A stretch of DNA of 64,000 bases from Coprinopsis marcescibilis (GCA_004369085.1 ML210322.1:1-64000); one strand, 5' to 3'; numbered from the stretch's first letter, positions 44,972 through 56,386 are shown. Notes: generated by a model from the letters alone, not told the origin. Made by a program: numbers and translations.

Positions 44972-45044
44972 AGCAACATGGCGCAGCCGGTAGCGCGCAG
45001 GGCCCATAACCCTGAGGTCACTCGATCGAAACGAGTTGTTGCTA
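44972..45044 (+). tRNA. Initiator tRNA-Met (CAT anticodon)
   Basis: A complete 73-nt cloverleaf can be folded: acceptor AGCAACA with TGTTGCT, D stem GCGC with GCGC and an eight-base loop AGCCGGTA, anticodon stem CAGGG with CCCTG around loop CCCATAA, and T stem ACTCG with CGAGT around loop ATCGAAA. A1-U72 pairing and an ATCGAAA loop in place of TTCGA are the eukaryotic initiator hallmarks. Discriminator A is at 45044. No intron is present. The gene is transcribed by pol III, whose BRF1 factor is encoded at 28027. Confidence 0.95.
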
Positions 45045-45046
45045 TC

Positions 45047-45053
45047 TTTTTTT
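45047..45053 (+). terminator. Pol III terminator of the initiator tRNA gene
   Basis: A run of seven T begins two bases after the tRNA discriminator base. Confidence 0.85.
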
Positions 45054-45823
45054 AAAGCAATAGAGAGGAAGCCTTGCAATGGCACTGCAAAGATACCACC
45101 ACGCTTATCAAAGTTGATAAAACGCTTTTTAGGAGGCAGAGAACATGCCCGGGGTTTGCCGGGCTGACCCCGGATGATGATGAATGATGATGATGATGGT
45201 CATTCGAAGTTTGAACCCGATTGGCGACATTCTCGCTAGTACCATTAACGTCTGATGACGCACAGAGATTCAAAGAGACTCACAATTACATCTCGAAGCT
45301 CAGCTCAGATTCACTCTACACCTCAACTACCTCCCCTTCTCACCAACCCCGATATGTAGAGCCGAGTGGGAACGCCCAGTACGCAAATCACGTTCCTTAG
45401 GACTCCACAAGAAGATCGAGTCCCGGAAGCTTGATGCACTTGTTGCCACCAGCCCTTGACCTTGTTCAGACTTGTCAATCTTTGCCGTAAAGAACCACGT
45501 TGACCGAACACCACCAGATACGCCATTGAATTCACCGAGTTGTCCCCTCACCAATCGATGTCTTGTACCACGCTGTTCCGTGCTACCTGTTGCGTTATGC
45601 TTGGGCTTCTTGAGAAGGCTTGAACTTGGAATCAGTTCTTTGGGTCGTTCGGCGTGGAAGCGGGATGAACAATAGGGTATTGGGATAGAGGTGTTGTGCC
45701 TCAACTGCCTATATCGAGGTGCGGTTGCCATGGTGTGCGAAGAAGGATAGGGCTGGTATAAGAGGGAGAGGTGGGATGGATGGGAGGTCTCAGTGGTTGC
45801 GGCCTATCTTACGCTTGCTCGGT
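45054..45823. other. Intergenic sequence with an ATG-triplet microsatellite
   Basis: GATGATGATGAATGATGATGATGATGG lies at 45173-45199, after a short inverted repeat of CCCGGGG and CCCCGG type. No gene is supported. Confidence 0.5.
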
Positions 45824-47261
45824 ATGAAGACTTCATGGGAAGCATGGAACGGGTGTGGTGTCGAGGTCGTTCTGGGCTTTCTGTGGCTTGCAGCAATGTT
45901 CGACGTCTCGAGTGGATTGTATCTTCCACGAAGGAGGTGGGAAGAGTTCATATTGTATATAGATGCTGCGTGTCCCTGACTTGCTTTTTATTTAGGGCCA
46001 CGATATGTAATGGACGCTCCGAGCTCTGTGGCCGATCGTACGGGAGCACGAGTTTCCTCACGTCGCACAATGCGTTTGCTTGGAGTCCTAATCCGCTAGC
46101 ACGTACGTCGTCTCTTTCATGTGATGGAACTCGGGGAATATGTTGATGGACTTTCCTTTGGTTAATGTAGTTGCGAGGACTCAGGCTGTCGACGTTCCAG
46201 TTCAGCTGAGGATGGGTGCGCGTGTGCTGCAGGCGCAGTCGCATATGTGCGTATTCGTCTGTGTTTCTGTGGCGCTTTGCGATCGGCTAATGTGAGAGCC
46301 TGCGATGTACAGGAAGGATGGGAGGCTTCATTTTTGTCATACGAGTAAGCACATCTTTGTTGAAGTCGTGAAGTGTTAGTAACGGATTGATCGCAGCTTG
46401 TGTGAGCTGGTTATCTTGGGTGGTCATTTAGGATGCGGAAATTGACGCTTCGTATGAAGGGACTGTTTGATGGTGGATCCGTATTGGACTTTTTAAGGAA
46501 AGTGAAGACGTGGCTGGACGCGAACCCTTATGAGGTTGTGTCCTTCATTTTCACCAACCCAGAGAATGTGTCCATTCCGGGAGTTTGGAAACCTATCTTC
46601 GATGAAGCGGGTAAGTGCCCTCAGAAATACTTTGAGTGTATTATATATAACGGGGTATAGGGATAACACCCTTGGCGTACGTACCACCTGCTCGACCGAT
46701 GAAGCGCACCGACTGGCCCACCTTGAGCGAGATGATCGATGCGAACAAGCGTGTGGTGGTATTTATGGATAAGGGCGCGGATGGGTCGGCAGGCGGAGTG
46801 GTAGACTTTGTTTTGCCTCAGTTCCAGATGGTAAGCAGCCGAGATGTGTACTGGTCTTTCGAGCCGAGCTTGAAAACAGAACTAGATCTGGGAAGACCCG
46901 TTCTCGCCTACGGACCCCAATTTTCCTTGCAGGATCCACCGCATCGAGGGGCCGTTGGAGGATAACGACCACATGCACCTGATCAACCATAATCTTAACC
47001 GAAACATCATCCCTTGGGACCTCGGCACTGTGCTTGTGAGCGATTTTGTGAATTCGCCAAAGACGAATAGCATGAATTCGTGAGTGGCCTTGTCCCTATT
47101 TTTGATAAACCGATCTAAGCGAATATTTGGGGAATAGGATTATGGCACATGTGGCGGGATGTGCGCCGTTTGCGCAGGGGAGAGCACCGAATTTTGTGTT
47201 GTTGGATTACTTGGATGTTGGAGATGGGAAGAGGGCTGTGGATCAGTTGAATGGATTTTGA
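45824..47261 (+). CDS. PLC-like phosphodiesterase, copy 2
   Basis: Nine exons total 972 nt and 323 residues: 45824-45936, 45996-46102, 46171-46246, 46313-46344, 46397-46401, 46460-46610, 46661-46830, 46886-47079 and 47138-47261. The N-terminus has a hydrophobic signal-like segment (VEVVLGFLWLAAMF). Family motifs are SYGSTSFLTSHNAFAWSP (first His kept; the usual HDS is HNA), LARTQAVDVPVQLRMGARVLQAQSHM, GRLHFCHTCGLFDGGS, FIFTNPENVSI, VVVFMDKGAD, IWEDPFSPTDPNFPC and LINHNLNRNIIPW. The fifth exon is five bases (CTTGT) and restores CGLFDGG; its downstream intron has a weak GAAG acceptor. Intron positions largely match copy 1 at 23572. Confidence 0.8.
46397..46401 (+). other. Five-base microexon of PLC-like copy 2
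   Basis: CTTGT is flanked by TCGCAG and GTGAGC. It restores the family string HTCGLFDGG and the exon total becomes divisible by three. The downstream acceptor (TATGAAG) is weak. Confidence 0.6.
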
Positions 47262-47319
47262 GAAAGACCAGTGAAGCCCTTTGTGTGCATCGCTCGATAC
47301 CCCATCTCGAATAAATTAT

Positions 47320-47392
47320 GTTGCGACCAGGAATCGAAACCGCAACCACTAGGCAGCGCACAAGCGCCGACAGATAAGATAAGATCGCATCA
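47320..47392 (-). other. tRNA-like relic beside a SINE-like tail
   Basis: Read on the minus strand, GCGGTTTCGATTCCTGGTCGCA resembles a T arm and acceptor end, and GCGATC upstream could pair with the acceptor. TTATCTTATC pentamers and a CACAGCCACT block lie on its 5' side. The anticodon arm is poor, so no functional tRNA is claimed. Confidence 0.3.
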
Positions 47393-47439
47393 GTTGTTGA
47401 GTGGCTGTGTGGTGACTTGAGATGACTGGGTTCAAGAAC

Positions 47440-47685
47440 GGTTCTGCGTCACTGCATGTCACTCTCGCTTCCCATCCTTCGGACGCGCCCATACCTGTTC
47501 CGACAGTATCACCCAATAAACATACCTGTTTTGACCGGCAAAGTTTCTTACAGCCAAAGAAGTCGACAAGGATTCAACAACGTAAGTCGATATCGATTCC
47601 TATCTGCGTCATTCGCATGTCGCTGTCTTTCCCTGTCCTTCGGACGCGCTCATTCCTATTCCAACGTTTTCAGCCCGCAAATCGA
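47440..47685 (+). repeat. Tandem partial duplication of the TatD presequence exon
   Basis: The block from CTGCGTCACTGCATGTCACTC (47443) matches CTGCGTCATTCGCATGTCGCT (47604), 161 bases apart, for about 80 bases. Both copies encode Met-Ser-Leu-Ser, then PILRTRPYLFRQYHP or PVLRTRSFLFQRFQP. Confidence 0.8.
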
Positions 47686-48908
47686 CGATTTGTCTCCACA
47701 CGAACATTACAGAAATCAGACACGGCGGAATATAGAAGAAAAATGGGCAAGAAAAAGTCAAACACGCCTGAGGAGAAGTATTTGGTGATGCCGACCCCAC
47801 CGAGTACGCTGCCCATCGTCGATACGCACACCCATATCGCCTCGACGTTCCAGACGTATAAGGCCAAGTATAAGGAGGGAAAGCATGAGACTGTGTTTGA
47901 CTTTGTGAAGGAGCTGTATCGGGGGAAGCACGTGGAAGCGATTGTGGATGTTTGGTGTGAACCTGCTGGGTATAGCCTCTGGAGGGAGTTTGCGGACTCG
48001 GCGGTTACGAAAGAAGATAGGGATAGTAATTGGGGAGGGATTGAGTATTGGTTTGTTATGGGTGAGTTATGTCGTTTTGGATTTGGAGGAGCGTTGACTG
48101 AGATGGTGTAGGCGTTCATCCGTAGGTCTAGATATGTGTTTTGGTTACTTGATTCTTATCCGAGAGCAGGCACGAAGCGAAAAGCTACAACGATGATGTA
48201 GAGAAGCAGATGTAAGCTTTTTTGGTGTTGTTTGCCTCAGATGCTGACGGTTTATGTAGTCTAGAGGCTATGGAACATCCTAGATGCGTTGGCTGGGGAG
48301 AGATGGGACTCGACTACCATTATGACAATTCACCACGCGATGTTCAACAGGAAGCGTTCGCTCGCCAGCTTAGACAAGCTGTGCGTTTGGGCAAACCACT
48401 CACGATCCATACACGAGAAGCTGAGGAGGACACGGAACGGATATTGAAAGCGGAGGTTCCCAAAGATCAAAAGGTGCCGTGACGCGCTCTCAGTATATGG
48501 CCTGTCTTTTATTTACCCTCCCCCTTCAAGATCCACATCCATTGCTTCACCGACTCTCCGGAATTCGCAGGACGACTGATGGAGCACTTTAGTAACCTCT
48601 GTATCGGAATCACAGGCGTCATCTCCTACTCGACCAATACCAACACGGCCGATGTTATTCGCAATATGGTATCTGCAAACCCGGAGCAACCGCTCAAGAT
48701 CCTTCTGGAGACGGATGGTCCGTATATGGTTCCGGCGAACCTGTACGATTCGATACCTGAAATCAAGGGTAAGAGGATCCCGTTGTGCCATACGGCAATG
48801 GTGCCTTGGACGGCGCAGTATGTGGCGAACACGGCGGGAGAGGGGTGGGACGCTGATCGCGTGATGCGTGAGGCTAGGGAGAATGCTCGGAGTGTGTATG
48901 GGGTATGA
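47617..48908 (+). CDS. TatD-family metal-dependent hydrolase with mitochondrial-type presequence
   Basis: Five exons, 47617-48061, 48112-48121, 48170-48211, 48260-48473 and 48531-48908, total 1089 nt and 362 residues. The N-terminus MSLSFPVLRTRSFLFQRFQP is Arg-rich, lacks acidic residues and looks like a mitochondrial targeting peptide. The TatD core has PIVDTHTHIAST (metal-binding HxH), GVHPHEAKSYND, CVGWGEMGLDYHY (metal-bridging Glu), LTIHTREAEEDTERIL, IHIHCFTDSPEF and LLETDGPYMVPANL (catalytic Asp). TatD proteins are 3'-5' DNases or related deoxyribonucleases. Exon 2 is ten bases and encodes part of GVHP; without it the frame and motif fail. A later Met at GKKKSN would give a cytosolic form. 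Confidence 0.9.
48112..48121 (+). other. Ten-base microexon of the TatD gene
   Basis: GCGTTCATCC is flanked by GTGTAG and GTAGGT. It encodes the middle of the conserved GVHPH motif. Confidence 0.8.
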
Positions 48909-49881
48909 TGTATGTTGTCTAGTGCACCTTTGTGCTCTCGTTTTTGCAATTCTATTGGGTTGGAGTGTACTTGTTGGCGCAGAAGCGGGTTTCGTTGGAA
49001 TCGCGGGGATATGTCGTGCATGGCCTACCATTTGAATGTCGTCCGGAAGTGCATGATTCACAAGTTTGGTAAACTTCTCAGCCTCTGACCGACAATCGTG
49101 TTTTATTCGAGGGATGGGACCGACGGACGCGCATGTATTTGTTAACGTGTATTAACTTCGTACACGTGCTATCTATGGAGTGACCGAGGAGCGGATGGAC
49201 GCTCTGTGTGTCAATCTAATGTAATCTCTATTTATTCGTATCAAATCATCGAAAGTGGATGGCCTGAATCGATGTCCGTTCTCGGGTCTTCTTTTACTAG
49301 ATTTGGGTTATTTGTTCGGGTCTCTAAATAAAAAGGTTCAGTGCGCCTGTTCGCGCCAAGCATTTTGTATCTCTTCTAATTCTCTAGAGTTTGTTTCTCG
49401 TTCAACTGACCCGAGCTTCTGGACTTCTGGACCAGTCCAGATAAATTAAATCAAGTGAGCTCTCCTCTTGTTGCCGTGTATCGCTCCAACCAGCCTCATT
49501 ATTTACAAGTTGCTATTCAAGCTTCAAAGCTTCAAGGTCGGTTTGAACGATGCTGGAAGTGGGACAGGTGTTTGGTTTGGCCTCCCAAACAACTTTTTAG
49601 CCAACTTTTAGCCTTAATGATTACCTTCAAGTTCCAGATTTGTACGATGCCATACCAACATCGGTTGAGGTCCATATTTGACCTTGTCCGCAAATCGGGT
49701 GACATCCAGTAATTTCACATCCCGCCTTCCGCAAGGTTTCAGAAGCGTCCCCAAAAAACCATGCGCGCTATGACGGGTTTCTATTGCCGAGGATTCGTCG
49801 AACTTATTTCGTGTGGTGCTAACTTCTGAGTATGTAGGTATTAAAGGTCACCATTTCGCTTTCATTTTCTTTCGCGTCGCT
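48909..49881. other. Intergenic sequence, GH62 promoter region
   Basis: No coding segment is supported. It lies between the TatD and GH62 genes on the same strand. Confidence 0.4.
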
Positions 49882-50940
49882 ATGAAACTCTTGCACGCTT
49901 TAGGCTTTGCGCTATCTCTCATTTCCGCAGCTGCGGCTGTGGCTGTTGGTCAAGCTCCCAGAGCTGAATCTACCACCCCTACTAGCCGCCTTCCAAGCCA
50001 CTTCACGTGGCTTTCCGGCCCTCCTCTCATCGCTCCCAAGAACGACTCTCGCAACCTCGCGGCACTCAAAGACCCCTCGATTGTGTTCTACGAAGGTGCC
50101 TGGCACCTTTTCGCCAGCACCGCACACGCTACGAACGGCTACAACCTTGTCTATCTCACTTTCACCTCCTGGGACGAGGCGGGCAGCGTCGAGCATCACT
50201 ACCTCGACCAGTCTGCCATCGGCACAGGATACCGCGCTGCCCCCCAGATCTTCTACTTTGCCCCGCAGAAGCTCTGGTACCTCGTCTTCCAGGACGGGAA
50301 TGCCGGATACTCGACCAACCCGGACGTGGCTGATCCTAATGGCTGGAGCGCGGTGAAGCATTTCCATGTCGACATGCCTCAGATCATCCGTGATCATATC
50401 GGGAACGGGTACTGGCTTGATTTCTGGGTGATTTGCGATGAGGTGCATTGTCATTTGTTCTCGAGTGATGATAATGGGCAGCTTTATCGGTCGTGGACGC
50501 CTGTGGGATCATTCCCGGAGGGGTTCAATGACCCGGTTATTGCTATGCAGGATGCGGATAGGTGGAGGTTGTTTGAGGCTTGCAATGTGTACCGGTATGA
50601 TGGGAGGTATTTGTTGTTGGTTGAGGCGATTGGGACGGATGAGAGGAGGTGGTTTAGGTCGTGGACTTCGGATAGGATTGAGGGGCCTTGGGAGGCTTTG
50701 GCGGCTGAGGAGGATCATTCGTTTGCGAGGGCAAATAATGTGGAGTTTGAGGGCGGGGTGAGGTGGACGGAGGATATTAGCCATGGGGAGCTGATTAGAA
50801 GTGGGGTGGATGAAAAGTTGGAGATCAATCCGTGTGATTTGGTGTATGTGTATCAGGGGATGAGGCCGGATGCGACGGGCGAATATAATAGTTTACCATG
50901 GCGGCTAGCTTTGATCACGCAGACCAATTCCGAATGTTGA
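49882..50940 (+). CDS. GH62 alpha-L-arabinofuranosidase, secreted
   Basis: One intronless frame gives 352 residues. The signal peptide MKLLHALGFALSLISAAAAV is followed by a short Thr/Pro linker and the GH62 five-blade propeller. Signature strings are FTWLSGPPLIAPKND, KDPSIVFYEGAWHLFAST (catalytic-base Asp), YFAPQKLWYLVFQDGNA, WLDFWVICDEVHCHLFSSDDNG, FNDPVIA and RLFEACNVYRY (catalytic-acid Glu). The C-terminus has NPCDLVYVYQGM and LPWRLALITQ. The family removes arabinose side chains from arabinoxylan and arabinan outside the cell. No CBM1 is fused. The start at 49882 gives a proper signal peptide; an in-frame Met at 49813 lies upstream. Confidence 0.95.
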   Translation: MKLLHALGFALSLISAAAAVAVGQAPRAESTTPTSRLPSHFTWLSGPPLIAPKNDSRNLAALKDPSIVFYEGAWHLFASTAHATNGYNLVYLTFTSWDEAGSVEHHYLDQSAIGTGYRAAPQIFYFAPQKLWYLVFQDGNAGYSTNPDVADPNGWSAVKHFHVDMPQIIRDHIGNGYWLDFWVICDEVHCHLFSSDDNGQLYRSWTPVGSFPEGFNDPVIAMQDADRWRLFEACNVYRYDGRYLLLVEAIGTDERRWFRSWTSDRIEGPWEALAAEEDHSFARANNVEFEGGVRWTEDISHGELIRSGVDEKLEINPCDLVYVYQGMRPDATGEYNSLPWRLALITQTNSEC

Positions 50941-51767
50941 ATGTGTTGTACATTTAATTTGCTAGGGAGTTTGATACTGTAGTAAAGCATTGAGTTGGTT
51001 AAAGTTGTTGGGACGATTTCAATGAATTCAAAGTGGATTTTACAAGTGCCAGTCGCAGTTGCTTTATTGGTCGGATATCTCCGGCCGGGTTGATGATATC
51101 TCGGCAATTGGAGAAATTTCAGGATCCGGAAAGAAATGATTATGTATTTCACCCAAAAACCTGAGCCAAATATGGATAATGGGGTTAAAACGCGAGACGG
51201 TTTTGGGTCGCGTTTCAATTTATGCTGGCACGCGTCTCTTGACTCGACACTGCTGTGCAGCCTCGTGTCCACAGCTTTCTTGACGTTTCACAGCACTTGT
51301 TCTCGTTGCCATCAACGACTTAGATTCTCACATTCTCGGGGTTTAGGAATAGCGTTAAACCTACCAGGGCGGTTGGCTAATTGGTATCAATGGGGAAGTT
51401 GACTAGGGACAGAACGAGCGATTGTGAGTTGGGTTCTTCTTGCTTTGTGCGGAGAATCAGAGGCTTTGAGTTCTTTGGATTTGGATATTGACTATTGGAA
51501 ACGTTTTAGCTCTATCTACCTCACTCAAGAGGCAAAAATTGGACCACGAGCAGGGTGAGTGAAGAAGAACCTGTTTGAGCAGTCTGTGCGAAACGTCTTC
51601 AGTCCGCAGTCTCTGATAGTACTTGCCACACTTTCCCCGTGTTTTCTTTGCTTCGAGGGGGCTGCGTACTGACTGTGCACCATCCATCTGCTTTCATCCA
51701 CCTAGATTCTTCCTCTCACAACGACAACACCAAGTTCCACATCGCCAGTGGCTTGAGGACGCCCACG
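50941..51767. other. Intergenic sequence, no gene seen
   Basis: This holds the GH62 3' flank and the promoter of the PARP-UBC gene. No coding segment is supported. Confidence 0.4.
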
Positions 51768-54700
51768 ATGGAGTACGATCCCAACAAGAACGCACATCTT
51801 AAAGGGCGACGGAGGTTCAATGCAGATCTGGAGGACATGAAGGAGCTGTGCAGCGGTGGATACGAGGTGCATGGTGTTCTACTGAAAGGTACGCCGCATA
51901 CCACGTCCTTATCGACGTCGCAATGTCCGATGCTTATCACGACTTAGCTATTGCATCTGGCGACGACGAAGGTTCATTTGAGGTCAAAATCAGCGACAAA
52001 GCGAGAATCAGGGTTGTTAGTGCAACGTTCATGGTGTCCGGTACGCTATGCACTCTTTGCATTCCGTCGATGGGTAGCTTATTTGGCTGCCACTACAGAC
52101 ACGTCCGAGTACCCCAAAAGCCACTCATTCTTCGCGCATAGCGACGACACCGACATCCCTGACCGTGTCCAAGCCTTTTTAGAGGACGTCGTAGACGAAC
52201 GCCCATGTGTTATCAAGGACCTCGTCGATGGACTCTGCGCGAGCGTGGCGAAATGTTTTGCCACGGATGGGAAGGGTAAGACACCTGCGCAGGCTATTGA
52301 TGTAGATGCGGACACGGACGACGATGATGAGGGCCTTGACTCCGAACAGGAGGACATGTTCGAATATGATGATGATCTGGATATGGGTGCCGTGGAGACG
52401 GAACCGACAGCTGTATTGTATCGTTTACAAGAGTGAGTGACTTTCCTTCTCTTCCTTTCCGGAACCCCTTCCACGTTGTGTGATCTGGAAGCGAAAGGAG
52501 ATGATGGTGAATACGATGTGCTGACCTTGTTATGTACAGGAATTTTGTGGATATCGTCGCGTCGTGCTATAAGCCGGGCTTACTGCGTTCAGGGGGTGGA
52601 AATGACTTTATCGTCAGCACGAGCACGCCCGTGCTTACCCTCTCCAAGACCATCCCTCCCCGAGCCCTACTCGCGTGGGACCGCAAGCTGCTGTCCAAAT
52701 ACCAACACCTCACCCTCCTCATCTCGGGCTTCCGTGGACTCTACCCAGTCCTCACCCCGGACGGTGTCTATACGCCCGAAGCAGCCCAACTCGGAGTGGC
52801 GCTCACGTTCAAAGTCGGGCTTTCCGCGCGCTACAAGCCGGGCAAGGAGCAGGCGTTTGAGGCTGTGAGGAAGCACGGTCTGATTGTGAATGATGCGGAG
52901 GATGAGCTGAGGATTTTGCAGGAGGAGAAAGCGGCGGCTGCGTTGCTGGAGATGGATTATTGGGATGAGGATGCGGCTGATCCTAATCCTAGTGGGAACG
53001 TTGAGCCGGATAAGGATCTGAAGGCGGAGGTGGTTGAGGAGGATGAGGACCCTGGCCGTTTTGACCGGTTTAGCTTGAGCAATTCGTTGGAGTCGTTGAT
53101 GGAGCAGAGTTTTTTGAAGATCGTGCAGTTGAGGAGGAGTTTTGGGCTTGGGTGGGCTGGTGCGGAGATGGTGCTGCATCAGAGCGAGAAGATGCAGAGG
53201 CCGCCGGATCAGGTTGTCGGTGTTATGCATGAGGTGGGTTTTTGAATATGAACATGGTGGTTTCGTTGGCTAATGAATGGTATTGTAGGCTGTTGTCGCT
53301 GCTGACAGGGCTGAATCACAGCTCGCGCGAAGCATCTCGCTGCCCCATGACCCGTTGCAGGGTTTGGAAAAGGATGCGAATATTAATTTGCCGTTGACTG
53401 CGTTTAGTTATTTGATTAGGAGGCTCTCGGTAGGTGCATATTCACTTGGCTTTCCCCTACTGTTCCGACCGGTCGTTTATCTCTGGTTAACATTCCTGAC
53501 GCCCTTCTTTGGTCGCAGCTCTGCACCAAATACTGCATCGTGTGTCATAACAAGCTCAACACGGATTTCGAAGCGCTCAAGCCATACGTGTGCGAGAACA
53601 AGCTGTGTTCGTACCAGTATTATTTAATGGGTCGGGGTCCGTCTCTCGAGGTACGTCCGTCCTTCATAACACCGTTTTGTTGACCCGAATTCTGATAACA
53701 ACTTCCACGCCTTCCTCTCCTCCTCTCTTCGAACGTTATCCACACGTTTAGTACGAAATCGTGCATAACCCTCAAACCGTCGACCTCCTCGTCAGCGTCG
53801 CGTATGTGGCGGCGGCGGAAGGCAACCTTGACGACCCGCTGCCTATCGGACTCGACATGCGCGTTCAGCACCCTGGCCAGCTTGGAGACACACAGTATGT
53901 TGCTCCAAAGTCGAGGTTCGTGGGAGGACTTTCCGCCCCCTCGGTTCTAGCTCCGGCAGCGAGCGCGAGTGGGAGTCCAAATGAGAGTGCGGGTGCGGGA
54001 GAAACAGATTCAAAAGAGAAGGGAGAGTTGGTGGATTTTGATACGTTGACGAAGCAGCAGATGAGGGCCGTTATTGTGAAATTGATTGACAAGCTTCCTT
54101 CGGTATGTTTGATTTTTGACTGTGCGGACATTTCTGATTTGGGTTGGGACTTGTAGATCGAAGAGATGAAGAAGCATCTGATGCGGAAGCTGAGGGCGGG
54201 GAAGGGCAAACCAAAGTTGGAGGAGTGTGCGACTGGTGTCCCGCCTGCTGCGTGGCTTGTGCTGAGATGGTGCGTACGCTCTCTGCACGCATTTTCAATT
54301 TTTCCTGATCCTTGTCTGCGTTGCAGGATCGTTGGTTCGTGTACTGCGCATATTGAGGAGATTACCTCTGGCGATGAGATGATCAAGAATCTGGACCCGA
54401 ATTGGCGGCAGTTTAGGCTCTCGGTTGGTGCGCCTGATGCAGAGGCCAAGTTCGATGAGGCGGTGAAGAATGCGGTGCAGGAGGATGAGAATGCGAAGCA
54501 GTGTCCGGTGCTTTATGTGGGTGTGAACGATTGTTTTTTTGGGAGGGTGAAACTGACTCTGTCCATTTTAGGCGTTCCATGGATCTCCGATGAGAAATTG
54601 GCATTCGGTAAGTCTTGATTCAGGGATGTGGAGAGTTGGTATGAGGCTGATGGCGTGGATAGATTATTCGACATGGATTGTGGTTCAAGGAGATTGCGCA

Positions 54701-56386
54701 TGGACGGGCGTATGGGAATGGTATGACCTTTGGATCGTTTTGTGTATCCTTTGTTAAAAGGTCGACTAGGTGTTTACCTCGCGAAAGAGGGGAATGTCTC
54801 GATGGGTACGTATGCCCAGCCGTCGCGGACGGTATGGACCAAGAGTCAGACTAGCCCTACCAACTGCGTCGCGCTCGCGGAACTGGTGAATCTACCTTCC
54901 AAGTTTGTTTCGAGCAATCCGTATTTCGTCGTGGCGGATACGTCGTGGATCATGTGGTGCGTCTTCCTCGTTGGGGCTTGTACCTGTGCTTGACTGACGA
55001 TTTTAAATGTTGATAGTCGGTACCTGCTGCTGAAAGGAACGAGCGTGGATGGACCGGGGGATACGAGGCCTGTTGAGGGAGTGCGATATGTAGAGTTGGA
55101 TAAGAGGCATAAGGCGACGCTGGGCAATAAGGAGATCCAGATTCCGGATCCGTCGCATCAGGTTGAGCAGGTTTTGGCGAATAGGAATATGGAGGCAGTT
55201 GATGAAGATTTCGATGCGGAGGATATGGAGGTGTTTGCTGTTGGTTCGAGCAAAGGGCCAACGGCTTCGACCTCGGCTTCTGCCCCAGAGGTGAATGGGA
55301 GATGTGTCTCGGATGCCGAGGGTAGTGAGGATGACGACGGGATGGACGAGGATATGTATGGGTTTGATGACGATTACAACTATCAGCCGTCTTCGTCCAA
55401 GCCAAAGGCGTCCGCCTCGACTGCGGCCAATGTTCCGACACCTGTTCGACGATTGAAGGATGATTGGAAACATGACCCTGCGTATGTTCAAGCTGCGGTT
55501 GAGCGGCTCATGCTGCCCCCGTTCGAGTCTACCCCATCTGCGTCTTCTGCGATACAGCGTGAGCTCAAGAGCATGCTCAAGGAACAGGCTTCGGCGAAGA
55601 GCTTGAAAGAGCTAGGGTGGTACATGCCGGAAGAGTTCATTGGCGACAACTTATATCAGTGGATTGTGGAGATGCATTCGTTTGATGAAGATATTCCGGT
55701 TGCGAAGGATATGAAGGCCAAGTGCGTGTTTGTTTGCTTTGGATTCTTGGGTACGTGGAAGGCTGACGCGTGTTTTGGTGGATTTAGGGGTGTCAATTCG
55801 GTGATTTTTGAGATTAGGTTCCCTCCTGGGTTCCCGATTGCGCCACCGTTCTTTAGGGTTATCACCCCGAGGTTCTTGCCTTTCATCCATGGAGGTGGTG
55901 GACACGTTACGGGGGGTGAGTCGTTTCGATGTGGTTGGGCATTGCATTTGGTGCTGACGCTTTGGAAAGGTGGTTCGATTTGCATGGACCTGTTGACTTC
56001 AGATGGCTGGCTGCCGAGCTACAGGTATGTCGCCGATTTACCTCATTAGATACGCGCACTGACGAACGAACTTGACGTTGTGTAGTATCCCCGCGGTGCT
56101 GATGCAGATCAAGCTGGCGATTTCGAATCTTGATCCTAGACCTGCGAGACTGGCTTCAAACTATAAGATGTACGTTTGCTTCGTTTGCTTTATCGGCATG
56201 AGCTGACGCAGTAATATCGGTTCTTGTAGACTATACGAGGTTAGGGAAGCGTTGGAAGGCTTTAAGCGGGCGGCGGCTACGCATTCTTGGAAGGTGTGTT
56301 GTCATTCCTGGTGAGATGAGTGACGTTGTGAACTAATGGGTTTATATCTTTAGCTCCCCGAAGGTTTGGAGAAGCTCGTTCGTTGA
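51768..56386 (+). CDS. PARP-UBC fusion protein (ADP-ribosyltransferase fold plus UBE2Q-like E2)
   Basis: Eighteen exons total 3540 nt and 1179 residues. The N-terminal 450 residues are uncharacterised, with an acidic stretch (DADTDDDDEGLDSEQED). A Cys-rich region (LCTKYCIVCHNKLN, YVCENKLCSYQYY) around residues 480-510 could bind zinc. The PARP-like domain has AFHGSPMRNWHSIIRHGL (His733) and GRAYGNGVYLA (Tyr764). The position equivalent to the PARP catalytic Glu, before YFVVADTSWIM, is Pro812, so the triad is H-Y-P, which argues against poly-chain synthesis. After an acidic linker, the C-terminal UBC fold has FEIRFPPGFPIAPPFFRVITPRF and GGSICMDLLTSDGW, with Cys1106 as the E2 thioester Cys, as in UBE2Q. 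Fusions of this type are known from fungi. It may couple mono-ADP-ribosylation or NAD binding to ubiquitin transfer. Confidence 0.92.
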
